Positions 23,385-32,573 of a DNA stretch of 64,000 nt are shown here, one piece after another. The stretch's first letter is position 1; every line of letters starts with the position of its first letter. The DNA lies in the NCBI GenBank assembly GCA_018402305.1, contig JAGYJE010000006.1, forward strand, positions 116,949 to 180,948. Direction: 5' to 3'. The notes under the pieces were generated by a model. It was not told the origin of the DNA and did no database searches. It was given only the letters and a program-made list of their open reading frames with translations. The stretch is from Puniceicoccaceae bacterium. GTDB lineage: Bacteria; Verrucomicrobiota; Verrucomicrobiia; Opitutales; Coraliomargaritaceae. Both the position numbers and the translations under genes were made by a program.

Positions 23385-24419
23385 ATGAGTTTTCCAACAT
23401 CCTATCGTTTTCGGGGGCGTCATTTAGTGCTGGGGCAGGATGCGGTCTACCATGTGGTCAGCCGGACGGCATTTGGTCGCTTCTCCTTCAACGATCTAGA
23501 AAAGAGGCACTTCTTGCGCCTACTCCAGAAACAAGCGGGGTTCTGCGGCATTGAAGTCCTCGCTTACTGTGTGATGAGCAACCACTTCCACCTAATGATC
23601 AAGGTTCCCGAGCCACGCCCGATCGCCGACGATGAACTACTCCACCGCTACCGCCTGCTCTACGGCGGCAAGCATTGCCCACCCTCATCCCCGGACCCGA
23701 AGGTGTTGGAAGCCCTGCTCCACGAAAATGGCTCCGAGGGGCAGATACTACGTGAGCGCATTCTCTCCAGAATGCACAGCCTTGCTGTATTCATGCGGGA
23801 ATTGAAACAGCGCTTCGGCATTTGGTACAACCACAGGCACAACAACAAGGGCACCCTCTGGAGCGAACGCTTCCGCAGCACGATCGTCGAAGCCAGCGCG
23901 GAGGCTTTGTCCACAGTTGCTGCCTACATTGATCTCAATCCAGTTCGCGCTCAAATCGTGGACGATCCGGCAGGCTATCATTTCAGCAGTTTTGGTCGCG
24001 CTTCTGGCGGTTACCCTGCAGCCCGGCGCGGTTATGAGACCATCTTCCGCATGAAAAAAGGCTGGGAGCAACTATTGCCCAGCTACAACCTAATCCTCTA
24101 CGGCAAGGGCGAGGCAGCCAAGGGCACTCCAGGCAAAGATTTTGGGCGGATTGACCCGGAAAAAGCGGCCCGTGTGCTGGAGGCAGGCGGTCATGTTTCG
24201 GTCGCCGAGGCGCTGCGGATGCGGATCCGATACTTTAGTGCTGGAACGGCTCTCGGTTCAGAGGAGTTTTTGGATGCGCTCAGCGCGAAATGGAATGCGC
24301 AATTCGGCAGCCATCGCACGCGCAACGCCCACCGCATGCATGGAGCCGCCTGGGGCGATCTGCGATCCTACCGGAATCTGCAGCGTGAACCGGTTACACG
24401 CCCTTTATTGCCCGATTGA
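23385..24419 (+). CDS. REP-associated tyrosine transposase-like (Y1_Tnp/RAYT) protein
   Basis: AYCVMSNHFHLMIKVPEPRPIADDELLHRYRLLY; GTLWSERFRSTIVE; AAYIDLNPVRA. Confidence 0.9.
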   Translation: MSFPTSYRFRGRHLVLGQDAVYHVVSRTAFGRFSFNDLEKRHFLRLLQKQAGFCGIEVLAYCVMSNHFHLMIKVPEPRPIADDELLHRYRLLYGGKHCPPSSPDPKVLEALLHENGSEGQILRERILSRMHSLAVFMRELKQRFGIWYNHRHNNKGTLWSERFRSTIVEASAEALSTVAAYIDLNPVRAQIVDDPAGYHFSSFGRASGGYPAARRGYETIFRMKKGWEQLLPSYNLILYGKGEAAKGTPGKDFGRIDPEKAARVLEAGGHVSVAEALRMRIRYFSAGTALGSEEFLDALSAKWNAQFGSHRTRNAHRMHGAAWGDLRSYRNLQREPVTRPLLPD

Positions 24420-24493
24420 AGGCGCCCCACTCAGATTCATGCGAAGTTCGACGTTGAATCTTTGGTCGGTGGGGTTCTTAGTCTCCCCTTCTT

Positions 24494-24979
24494 ATGAGTC
24501 TCGATATTCCCAGCGTTCAGGAAATTGATGGCAGCGGCTTGCGCCTTGCCGTGCTCGCTTCGCGCTACAATGAAGCTTTGGTTGATTCGCTGGTGGGTCA
24601 CGCCTGCGCTGTGATCGAAGCATCCGGAGCCGATAAGCCGGTAATTGACCGGGTGCCGGGTGCCGCTGAGCTGCCCTTCGCCGCCGCAACTCTGGCAAAG
24701 CAAAATTTTTTCGACGCGATCATTTGTATCGGTGTGGTCATCGCGGGGGACACCAACCACCACGAAATTATCGGCGACAGCACTGCCACTGCCCTGCTCG
24801 ATATTAGTGTTTCCCAAGGAGTCCCCGTCATAAACGGGATCCTTGTCGTCAACAACCTCGCTCAGGCCGAAGCCCGGGCCGGCAGAACGATCAACCGCGG
24901 CAAGGAATTTGCCCACGCCGCGCTGGAAATGGCTCAATTTACAAAGAGATGGAAGCAGACGAATCAGCCAAACCCGTAA
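24494..24979 (+). CDS. ribH: 6,7-dimethyl-8-ribityllumazine synthase
   Basis: VLASRYNEALVDSLV, VPGAAELPFAA, VVIAGDTNHHEII. Confidence 0.94.
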   Translation: MSLDIPSVQEIDGSGLRLAVLASRYNEALVDSLVGHACAVIEASGADKPVIDRVPGAAELPFAAATLAKQNFFDAIICIGVVIAGDTNHHEIIGDSTATALLDISVSQGVPVINGILVVNNLAQAEARAGRTINRGKEFAHAALEMAQFTKRWKQTNQPNP

Positions 24980-25416
24980 AACGCAGCCCGCAGCGCCGCG
25001 AAAACCGCATGTGTGCCGTGCAATTCCTCTACCAGTGGGAGCTGAACAAGCCGGACCAACTGAACGACGCTCTCCGCGTCTTTCTCGAAACCCAGGATCA
25101 GGATCGCGACTACTATGCCTTTACCGAGGAATTGGTACATGGCGTGATCGAGCACATCGAGGCCGTCGACGCAGAGATCCAGGCACATGCCGCCAATTGG
25201 ACCTTCGCACGCATTGCCAAGGTTGAGCTTTCCATCCTACGCCTCGCTATTTATGAGCTGCTGCACCGGCGCGATATTCCACCGATCGTCAGTATCAATG
25301 AGGCGATCGAGCTCGGGAAGATTTTCTCAAACCCCGACTCCAAGCGCTTCATTAATGGCATTCTCGATCAGATGAAAAACAAGATCGACCGTCCACTCCG
25401 CAGCGCGGCGGATTGA
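24949..25416 (+). CDS. nusB: Transcription antitermination factor NusB
   Basis: RRENRMCAVQFLYQWEL; ELLHRRDIPPIVSINEAIELGKIFS. Confidence 0.94.
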   Translation: MEADESAKPVKRSPQRRENRMCAVQFLYQWELNKPDQLNDALRVFLETQDQDRDYYAFTEELVHGVIEHIEAVDAEIQAHAANWTFARIAKVELSILRLAIYELLHRRDIPPIVSINEAIELGKIFSNPDSKRFINGILDQMKNKIDRPLRSAAD

Positions 25417-25442
25417 CCCATCACCTAGCGAAACCACACAGA

Positions 25443-26366
25443 ATGCGCGGACTCTTCAGGAAATTCAAAGACGGGCTCAAACGCCAAACCCCGACTTTTC
25501 AAAAAGCGTTCAATGGGATTTTCGCGGCTGGTAAGCTGGACGACAATTCCCTTGAACAATTGGAGGAGGCCCTCTACACCGCGGACTTCGGCCATGAGAC
25601 GGTCGAAGAAATCATCGATGAAATCAAGGTGGCCTACAAAGCCGACAAGTCCATGCGCGGTCAGGATGCAGCCAAAATCGGCACCCAAGTCCTCGCCCGG
25701 GTGCTGGAAGGTGCCGAGGGCCGTGTCGAAGTTGGCCCGCACAAACCGGAGGTGATTTGTCTCATCGGGGTCAATGGCTCGGGAAAAACAACCACTTCCG
25801 CTAAACTGAGTCATTTGTATCAGAGCCAGGGCTACAGTCTACTTCTGGGCGCATGCGATACCTTTCGCGCGGCGGCTAACGAGCAGATCAAACACTGGGC
25901 CGAAAAGCTTGGCGTCGACCTTGTCGCCAGCCAGCACGGAGCTGATTCGGCGGCGGTCGCCTTCGACGCGTATGAAGCCGCCAAACGGCGGGGGCACGAC
26001 ATCCTGATCCTCGACACGGCCGGGCGCCTGCACACTAAGAGTAATTTGATGAAGGAGCTGGAAAAGCTGCGACGTGTTATCCAAAAACAAGATGCCGATG
26101 CGCCGCACCACAGTTGGCTGGTGGTGGATGGCAGCCTGGGCTCCAACTCGATTGAGCAGGCCCGCGTCTTCCACAAAAGCTTTCCATTGACCGGGCTGAT
26201 CATCACCAAACTCGACGGGACGAGTCGCGGGGGCGCTCTAGTCGGTATCTACCGCGAACTGAAGCTGCCGATCTACTTCGTCGGCCTCGGTGAACAGGCA
26301 GACGACTTGCAGCCTTTCTCGGCTGAAAACTACGCCGGGGCTATTTTTGGAACCAGCGAACGATGA
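25443..26366 (+). CDS. ftsY: Signal recognition particle receptor FtsY
   Basis: GVNGSGKTTTSAKLSHLY, DTFRAAANEQ, DTAGRLHTKSNLMKEL, TKLDGTSRGG. Confidence 0.96.
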   Translation: MRGLFRKFKDGLKRQTPTFQKAFNGIFAAGKLDDNSLEQLEEALYTADFGHETVEEIIDEIKVAYKADKSMRGQDAAKIGTQVLARVLEGAEGRVEVGPHKPEVICLIGVNGSGKTTTSAKLSHLYQSQGYSLLLGACDTFRAAANEQIKHWAEKLGVDLVASQHGADSAAVAFDAYEAAKRRGHDILILDTAGRLHTKSNLMKELEKLRRVIQKQDADAPHHSWLVVDGSLGSNSIEQARVFHKSFPLTGLIITKLDGTSRGGALVGIYRELKLPIYFVGLGEQADDLQPFSAENYAGAIFGTSER

Positions 26367-27469
26367 GCGAAAAAATGAAGACAGAAACGCTTACTGTGGA
26401 ACTTGAAAAACGTCGCTACCCCATTTATTTTGATGGGGTGGGTGGTGCTTTGAAAGCCGACTTGCTGGCCCTGCGGTCTGCCGGTCGCCGCGTTCAGGTG
26501 ATCAGCGATGCCCGGGTCCTGCATGCCCACCCAAAATACCTGGCGCAGGCTGGCTTTAAAGATGGCGAGATTCTCTCCCTTCCCGCAGGCGAACCGACCA
26601 AATCAATCCCTTACTTCAGTCAGGCACTGAGCGCCCTCGCCGGGCAGTCGGCCGGGCGCGATTGTGCCTTGTTTGCCTTCGGTGGCGGAGTGATCGGAGA
26701 CCTTGCCGGCTATGTGGCCGCGAGTTATCTGCGCGGGATTGATTTCTATCAAATTCCCACGACCTTGCTATCGATGGTGGATAGCTCTGTGGGCGGCAAA
26801 ACCGGCATCAACCTGCCCGAGGGGAAAAACCTCGTGGGCGCCTTTTGGCAACCCAAAGCGGTCTACATCGAGACCGCACTGTTGACGACGCTCCCGCCGC
26901 GCGAGTTTGCCGCTGGTATGGCCGAAATCATCAAATACGGGATGCTGGCCGACCGGGAGTTATTCGATGATCTCCTCGCGCTGGACGGCCTGCGGGCCGA
27001 CTCACCTGAGGTGCCCGCCATCGTGCGGCGTTGTTGCGCGATCAAAGCCCGGATCGTTGCCGAAGATGAAACCGAAACGGCGCAGTCGGGTGGCCGGGCA
27101 CTCCTTAATTTGGGGCACACCTTCGCACACGCGATCGAAAACGTGGCTGGCTACGGTGAATACCTTCACGGCGAAGCGGTTGGTATCGGCCTAAGCCTCG
27201 CCACCCGGTTGTCCGTCGCATTGGGCCAACTCCCGGTGAGTGAGCTCAAACGCGTCGACCAATTACTTCAACAATTCCAACTCCCCGTTTGCTTGCGGGC
27301 ACCGCTCGAGCTTGATGAGCTCATGGCAGCCATGCAGCGCGATAAGAAAAACCGTGCGGGTCGGCTGAGGTTTGTCACCATGAATGCACTCGGAAACGCC
27401 GTCACGACCAATGAAGTGGCAGCGGAATTAATCGAATCGCTCTGGCGCGAAGCGGGCGCCGGTTCTTGA
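26363..27469 (+). CDS. aroB: 3-dehydroquinate synthase
   Basis: GGGVIGDLAGYVAASYLRGI, QIPTTLLSMVDSSVGGKTGIN, LNLGHTFAHAIE. Confidence 0.97.
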   Translation: MSEKMKTETLTVELEKRRYPIYFDGVGGALKADLLALRSAGRRVQVISDARVLHAHPKYLAQAGFKDGEILSLPAGEPTKSIPYFSQALSALAGQSAGRDCALFAFGGGVIGDLAGYVAASYLRGIDFYQIPTTLLSMVDSSVGGKTGINLPEGKNLVGAFWQPKAVYIETALLTTLPPREFAAGMAEIIKYGMLADRELFDDLLALDGLRADSPEVPAIVRRCCAIKARIVAEDETETAQSGGRALLNLGHTFAHAIENVAGYGEYLHGEAVGIGLSLATRLSVALGQLPVSELKRVDQLLQQFQLPVCLRAPLELDELMAAMQRDKKNRAGRLRFVTMNALGNAVTTNEVAAELIESLWREAGAGS

Positions 27470-27632
27470 TTCCGGAAATCAGATGGGTGCATAAAAAATT
27501 TTTTCCAAAATTGCTTAGCAGAAATAGTTGTGCTTGCAGTATTGTCAAAATCGGCTGACAACCAAGAGCCGTTTCCAATAACGAGAATAGCATCGGCCCC
27601 CTTCTCAGATGGGAAAACATGCTCTGTGATTG

Positions 27633-28100
27633 TCGCGCAGAGGCGCAGTGGCGCAGAGGCTTCAAGAAGTGATCTGGATTTATTCTGGCAGACCGTCCAC
27701 GCAGCGTGTGATCCCCGCCTTCATCACTTCGCCTCCAAAATTGAGTAAATATCCAAGCTTACTCCCGGACAGGCGCAGGTAGGTCTGAGTTTGTTTCTTG
27801 TTTGCGGGAGAGACTTTTTCAACAGACTTCAGCTCTGCAATAACTTTGCCCTCTATGATTAAGTCGGCTCGAAAGCCTTCATCAAAATGAATGCCTTTAT
27901 TAGTTGAGGGAAACAGGCACTTGGCGTTCTACGTGGAGCCCCATTTGCTTCAGTTCATAGGCAAGCGCCGCCTCGTACACAGATTCTAACAGGCCAGGCC
28001 CGAGCTCACGGTGAACTTCAATTGCAGCCTCGATCAACTTGGTTCCTATTGTATTTTCATCCATCCACTAAAACCTCTGCGCCACTGCGCCTCTGCGCGA
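27633..28100. repeat. Nested perfect 27-bp inverted repeat (tcgcgcagaggcgcagtggcgcagagg)
   Basis: Left 27633-27659, right 28074-28100 (reverse complement), flanking the GxxExxY gene inside the element. Confidence 0.95.
27680..28064 (-). pseudogene. GxxExxY family protein, single-base frameshift
   Basis: Manual translation: MDENTIGTKLIEAAIEVHRELGPGLLESVYEAALAYELKQMGLHVERQVPVSLN then frameshift (CTCAACTAATAAAGGC) then KGIHFDEGFRADLIIEGKVIAELKSVEKVSPANKKQTQTYLRLSGSKLGYLLNFGGEVMKAGITRCVDGLPE. Confidence 0.88.
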
Positions 28101-28214
28101 GACTGAATTCTCCAAATGTCTAGTTCCTCGCCATTTTTAATGCTCAAAATGAAGGCATTTATTCAGGTTGGAAAAAATTTGTTATGCACCCAAATCAGAT
28201 CGTAGCAACCGGGT

Positions 28215-28580
28215 TTACTTGCAATCAGGGCAGGTCCCAGAGTAAATGATCTCGCCTCCGCTCACTTTGAAACCACTGGGCGCGTCGATTTTTGGTAATT
28301 GCATCTTAATCGGAAGGTCGAAGACCCGGTTACAGCGACGGCAGATGAAGTGCGGGTGCTCAGACTCGGCCGGCAACTCGTAGCGCCTCGGCTGACCGGG
28401 GAATTCCACGCCGATGATGTAGAACTCCGCCGTCATCTCACGAATCGCACGGTCAACCGTGGCCGAGCCAAGACGCTCGATGCGGTCACGTCCTTTATGC
28501 AAAATCTCTTCGCGCGTGAGGGGGCGGCCTGCCTCTTGGAGCACTGCCAGGATGACTTCGCGTTGGCGGGTTTGAATCAT
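28215..28580 (-). CDS. Fur family transcriptional regulator
   Basis: TRQREVILAVLQEAGRPLTREEIL, HPHFICRRCNRVFDLP, CPDC. Confidence 0.88.
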   Translation of the reverse strand: MIQTRQREVILAVLQEAGRPLTREEILHKGRDRIERLGSATVDRAIREMTAEFYIIGVEFPGQPRRYELPAESEHPHFICRRCNRVFDLPIKMQLPKIDAPSGFKVSGGEIIYSGTCPDCK

Positions 28581-28586
28581 GTATGG

Positions 28587-30545
28587 CTAAAACTCCCAAA
28601 TCACCCCGATCCGGCCGCTGCGTCCTGTTCCGGGATAGAGCGCGTCGGGGGCAAATGCAGTGGATATGTATCTTTTATCAAACAGATTATCTGCAGTTAT
28701 AAAGAGCTCCAGGTTTTCACTCAATGCATAGCGTGCACTTAAATCAAACAGTATGTAATTATCGAGAGTTGCTGCCGTATTTGCAAAATCACCACCAACA
28801 AAGACAGCATCCGTATAGCTCGCGCCGAACGTTAGTGTTATGGGTGCGCTTGGACGATACTTCAATGCGAGACGCAATTTGTGCTCGGGCACCAGGGGAA
28901 CGAATGAACCATCGTAAGCGCCGCCGTTGAATTCAGCCTGCACCCATGTATAGCTAAACATCAACGAAAGCATTTCTGAAAATCTATATTTCATATCAAG
29001 GTCGGCGCCCACGCGGCGTGTTTGGTCCAAGTTGATATTCCCGCTCCCACCGTTGTAGATGATCTCGTCATTCATCCACTGATAGAACATGCGTCCGCCC
29101 AAAGACAGAGCCCCGTAGATCCAATCCGAACCAATCTCCAATTCATGCCCCTTTTCAGCATTCAAATCAAAATTGGTCGTTGGACTGTACGCAGGAGGCA
29201 GATACTGGATGAGTTCATCGGTGGATGCATACCGAAAAAAACGGCGCGCTGATCCATAAACACGCGCTTTATCGCCAATCTGCTGCACCAACCCCAGTGA
29301 CCATGCATAGTGTTCATCATCGACCTGCTCAAGCTTTACCCCGTTTTGGACTCCATCGGTCTGAGCAGACGCTAATCGAATACTAGCGGTGAGATTTAGC
29401 GCTTCGCTCAGGTCCATTCGCCAGGATCCGAAAACCGCCATGGTTTCCCGGTCGAAGTCGGCGTTACCGTAGCTGGCATTCACTTCAATAGCATCTTTAA
29501 AATAATCGAGTCCGGCAGAAGCCGTTATTATCTCCCCCGCATACCTTAGAACAGGATTGAATGCGTGCAGATCATAATCCGTCTGGCTTTCGGAAGAAAA
29601 GGGGTCTAAGTAAAGAGCATAAACCTCCTTGAATACAGAACCACCACTTAAATCGAGTGAAAATTGGTCATTCAAAGATAATCCGACGCCGAAACGAAAA
29701 TAGGCTGTTTTTTCCTCGCCGTAATTAGAGCCTTCCGTCGACTGCTTAAAATTCTCCGCCAACTCGGATCGAGTCAAGGGCCCGGGTAAACCGTATTCGC
29801 TCTCGACTGTACTAATCGAAACAAACCCGCTCAACCAATCTTCAGAAGCCCACGTTAGCTTCAACCCTCCGGCATCAGCTTCATACTGGCTGTTCTCACG
29901 GTAGCCAGCGGTCTCATCGTGCTCAGCATGTACGGAAAAACCAAGATTCCCTTCGCTTCCAGTCAATGCGACCCGCCCATTGTAACTATCGAAACTACCG
30001 AGGCTGACTTGAGTCTGCCCTGAAATTTCATCGGTCGGACGGCGTGTCTTAATCTTAATAACACCACCGGTAGCGTTGTTACCGTAGAGCGCCGATTGTC
30101 CGCCTTTGATTACTTCAACCGACCCAATCAATCCGAGAGGGATTGAAAGCCAATTAATTTGACCAAGATCCGCCGTATTCAGGCGCTGACCGTCCAGCAG
30201 AATGAGCACACGCTGGCCGCTGTTTTCACCGAATCCACCCATTGAAATCTCGGAATTTGCCGCGTTTCCCGAGGACGAACGGAAGTGCAGATTAGCTTCC
30301 GTTTTGAGCAGTTCAACCATATTGGTCGCCCCCGACTTTTCGATGGCGAGCTGATCGATGACCTGTACCCGTGAAGCGATGTTTATGTCCACGTCCATGA
30401 AGCGCGGTGCCGAGACTAACGTCGTGGGCAGTTGGCGCAGCAGCGGATCCTCGCTCTTCGCAGCAGAGCCAGCCGGAAGCAAGCAGAGACAAGCCTTTAG
30501 TGCGGTAATTACAATGGATTGTTTGATTCGAATACGGTTTCCCAT
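28587..30545 (-). CDS. TonB-dependent outer-membrane receptor
   Basis: Plug domain VLILLDGQRLNTADLGQINWL, VEVIKGGQSALYGNNATGGVIKI; C-terminal aromatic end IGVIWEF; ATG at 30545 preferred over GTG at 30584. Confidence 0.92.
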   Translation of the reverse strand: MGNRIRIKQSIVITALKACLCLLPAGSAAKSEDPLLRQLPTTLVSAPRFMDVDINIASRVQVIDQLAIEKSGATNMVELLKTEANLHFRSSSGNAANSEISMGGFGENSGQRVLILLDGQRLNTADLGQINWLSIPLGLIGSVEVIKGGQSALYGNNATGGVIKIKTRRPTDEISGQTQVSLGSFDSYNGRVALTGSEGNLGFSVHAEHDETAGYRENSQYEADAGGLKLTWASEDWLSGFVSISTVESEYGLPGPLTRSELAENFKQSTEGSNYGEEKTAYFRFGVGLSLNDQFSLDLSGGSVFKEVYALYLDPFSSESQTDYDLHAFNPVLRYAGEIITASAGLDYFKDAIEVNASYGNADFDRETMAVFGSWRMDLSEALNLTASIRLASAQTDGVQNGVKLEQVDDEHYAWSLGLVQQIGDKARVYGSARRFFRYASTDELIQYLPPAYSPTTNFDLNAEKGHELEIGSDWIYGALSLGGRMFYQWMNDEIIYNGGSGNINLDQTRRVGADLDMKYRFSEMLSLMFSYTWVQAEFNGGAYDGSFVPLVPEHKLRLALKYRPSAPITLTFGASYTDAVFVGGDFANTAATLDNYILFDLSARYALSENLELFITADNLFDKRYISTAFAPDALYPGTGRSGRIGVIWEF

Positions 30546-30596
30546 CGAGCCATCGAAAGGGCCTGGTGAAGCCACACGCAACACTTTTGATTTAAA

Positions 30597-30615
30597 AGAA
30601 TCATTCTCATTAAGT
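30597..30615 (-). promoter_or_regulatory. Candidate Fur box upstream of TonB receptor
   Basis: agaatcattctcattaag (reverse complement cttaatgagaatgattct) resembles the Fur consensus GATAATGATAATCATTATC. Confidence 0.6.
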
Positions 30616-30811
30616 GGAACCGGGGTCCCTGTCCTGCCGAAGGGCTTTCGAGTTCTGAATTAAAAGCGGTACGCAAGCAGACTCTTGTTATCGAGATCGG
30701 TTCTCAATAATTAAATAGGATTGAATCTAATCTTGATCATAAGGCGCGCTTATTGACCCCGCCCCCCTCCCGGTCGGCAACGGAAACGAACATCCAGGGC
30801 AGAATCGGCCC

Positions 30812-31201
30812 TCAGACCAAAACGTCTTCGGCAATCAATATGTTATCCGCACGAATCACACGGCGGTTTCCGTCGGCGAGGACCAGGACTTTCGGCTTCC
30901 ACGAGCCAGCCTCAACCACGTCGAACTGGCCAAAAGCCATGATGACCAGTAAATCCCCCAGTTCCCCCTTGTGTGCGGCGGCTCCGTTGAGCGAGATGGT
31001 GTGCGAGCCCTTCGGAGACTCAATCGCATAGGTCTCAAAGCGCTCGCCGTTGGCGATATTCGCAACCAGAATTTTCTCGTAGGGCCGCAAGCCGACCTGC
31101 TCCATTAGGGCAGCGTCAATGGCGAGACTGCCCTCGTAATGGAGGGCCCGATCCGTGACCTCTGCACGAAGCAGCTTGGACTTGAGGAGTGTGATTTGCA
31201 T
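30812..31201 (-). CDS. panD: Aspartate 1-decarboxylase
   Basis: [19 protein letters not shown] with Gly-Ser processing site; [20 protein letters not shown]. Confidence 0.94.
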   Translation of the reverse strand: MQITLLKSKLLRAEVTDRALHYEGSLAIDAALMEQVGLRPYEKILVANIANGERFETYAIESPKGSHTISLNGAAAHKGELGDLLVIMAFGQFDVVEAGSWKPKVLVLADGNRRVIRADNILIAEDVLV

Positions 31202-31283
31202 AGGATCAGATTGGTGCCAATGAGAGGATTTGTCAAAGGTCCGACATCATTGCGGGAGAGGCCCGCCTTTGACAATTTCATTT

Positions 31284-32573
31284 TTAATGGGGCAGGTTTG
31301 GATAGCTGCCGATCCATTTCACAAAGGAGCAATGGGATTCCAGCTCCGCCAGTGCCTCCTGCACCAGCGGTTCCTCATAGTGCCCAATGAAATCGATGAA
31401 AAACAAGTAATCCCAAGCCTTTTTCCGGCTCGGGCGGGACTCTATTTTGCTCAAGTTGATACCCCGCTTGCCAAATGGGCGCAGGGTTTTCTCCAATGCG
31501 CCGGGTTCGTCTTTGAGCGATAGAATCAGGCTGGTCTTATCCCGGCCCTCGCCGAGAGGGCGCGCCCGGGTCTGACCAATCACGAGGAAGCGGGTCACGT
31601 TGTCATCACGGTCCTGGATACCCCGCGCCTGAATCGGCACCCCGTAGCGCTGGGCCGCTAGTGAGCTGGCGACGGCGGCCACTCCGGCTTTTTCCTGGGC
31701 CGTGCGGGCCGCCTCTGCCGTGCTGACCACATCCACGAGTTCGGCCTGCGGAAGGTTTTCGCGCAACCATTCACGACACTGCCCCAGAGCTTGGTCCTTC
31801 GAGTGCACTTCCCTTATTTCGGCAAGCGGTGACTGCGAAATGAGACAGTGCTCAATCGGCAAATAAACTTGCGAGCAGATGTGTAAATTGGACTCGACAA
31901 ACATGTCCATCGAGTGAAACACGGCGCCCTCGGTGGAATTTTCAATCGGCACCACACCATAATCCGCTCTGCCGAGTTCGACCTCCATGAAGACGTCGGG
32001 GATGGTTTTCATGGCCCGATAGTCGAGGCTGACACCAAAGTTGCGGATCGCTGCCTGCTGGGTAAAGGTCGCCTCGGGGCCGAGATAAGCGATTACCAAT
32101 TGCTTCTCCAGCGCGATCGAGCCGGAGATAACTTCGCGGTAGACGGATCGCAAGGTCGCATTCTTGACCGGCCCGGGATTTAGGGCGCAAACTTTGGCCA
32201 TGACCTGCGCCTCCCGCGTGGGATCGTAATAATCGGCCCCGCTGGCATGCTTGATCCGGCCAATCTCCCCGGCGTGCGTCACCCGTTGATTCAAATGTCG
32301 GACGATTGAGGCATCGAGCGCGTCAACCTCGTCCGCCTTCGTTGCCTGAGCAGACGGGTCCAGCCCGGCCAGCATGAGCGCCTGGTAAATCGCCTGCAGC
32401 GTGGCGACCGAGAGCGGACCTGGATTGATCCGTGCCACTTTGGCCAAGACGGCGGCTTCATCGTAGCCGCCGTCTTGGAGTACACGCTTGTTGAGCAACT
32501 CCACGATCTGGCGGTCGATGGCATCAATCGCGTCCCGGTTTTGCCGAAGTTTCTCGCTGATATCTTCAGGCAT
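31284..32573 (-). CDS. pheA: Chorismate mutase/prephenate dehydratase with two tandem chorismate-mutase regions
   Basis: PDT: AYLGPEATFTQQAA, VPIENSTEGAV, DNVTRFLVIG; ACT: SLKDEPGALEKTLRPFGKRGINLSKIESRPS; two AroQ-like segments at the N-terminus. Confidence 0.94.
   Translation of the reverse strand: MPEDISEKLRQNRDAIDAIDRQIVELLNKRVLQDGGYDEAAVLAKVARINPGPLSVATLQAIYQALMLAGLDPSAQATKADEVDALDASIVRHLNQRVTHAGEIGRIKHASGADYYDPTREAQVMAKVCALNPGPVKNATLRSVYREVISGSIALEKQLVIAYLGPEATFTQQAAIRNFGVSLDYRAMKTIPDVFMEVELGRADYGVVPIENSTEGAVFHSMDMFVESNLHICSQVYLPIEHCLISQSPLAEIREVHSKDQALGQCREWLRENLPQAELVDVVSTAEAARTAQEKAGVAAVASSLAAQRYGVPIQARGIQDRDDNVTRFLVIGQTRARPLGEGRDKTSLILSLKDEPGALEKTLRPFGKRGINLSKIESRPSRKKAWDYLFFIDFIGHYEEPLVQEALAELESHCSFVKWIGSYPNLPH

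Larger units (their letters stand above)
27485..28191. mobile_element. MITE-like element with 24-bp TIRs, flanking 9-bp direct repeat and a GxxExxY cargo gene
   Basis: TIRs gggtgcataaaaaattttttccaa (27485-27508) and ttggaaaaaatttgttatgcaccc (28168-28191), one mismatch; direct repeat aaatcagat at 27476-27484 and 28192-28200 abuts both TIRs. Confidence 0.8.

Noticed and set aside
24437-24937. 166-aa minus-strand ORF overlapping ribH
   Set aside because: Antisense to a clear lumazine synthase gene
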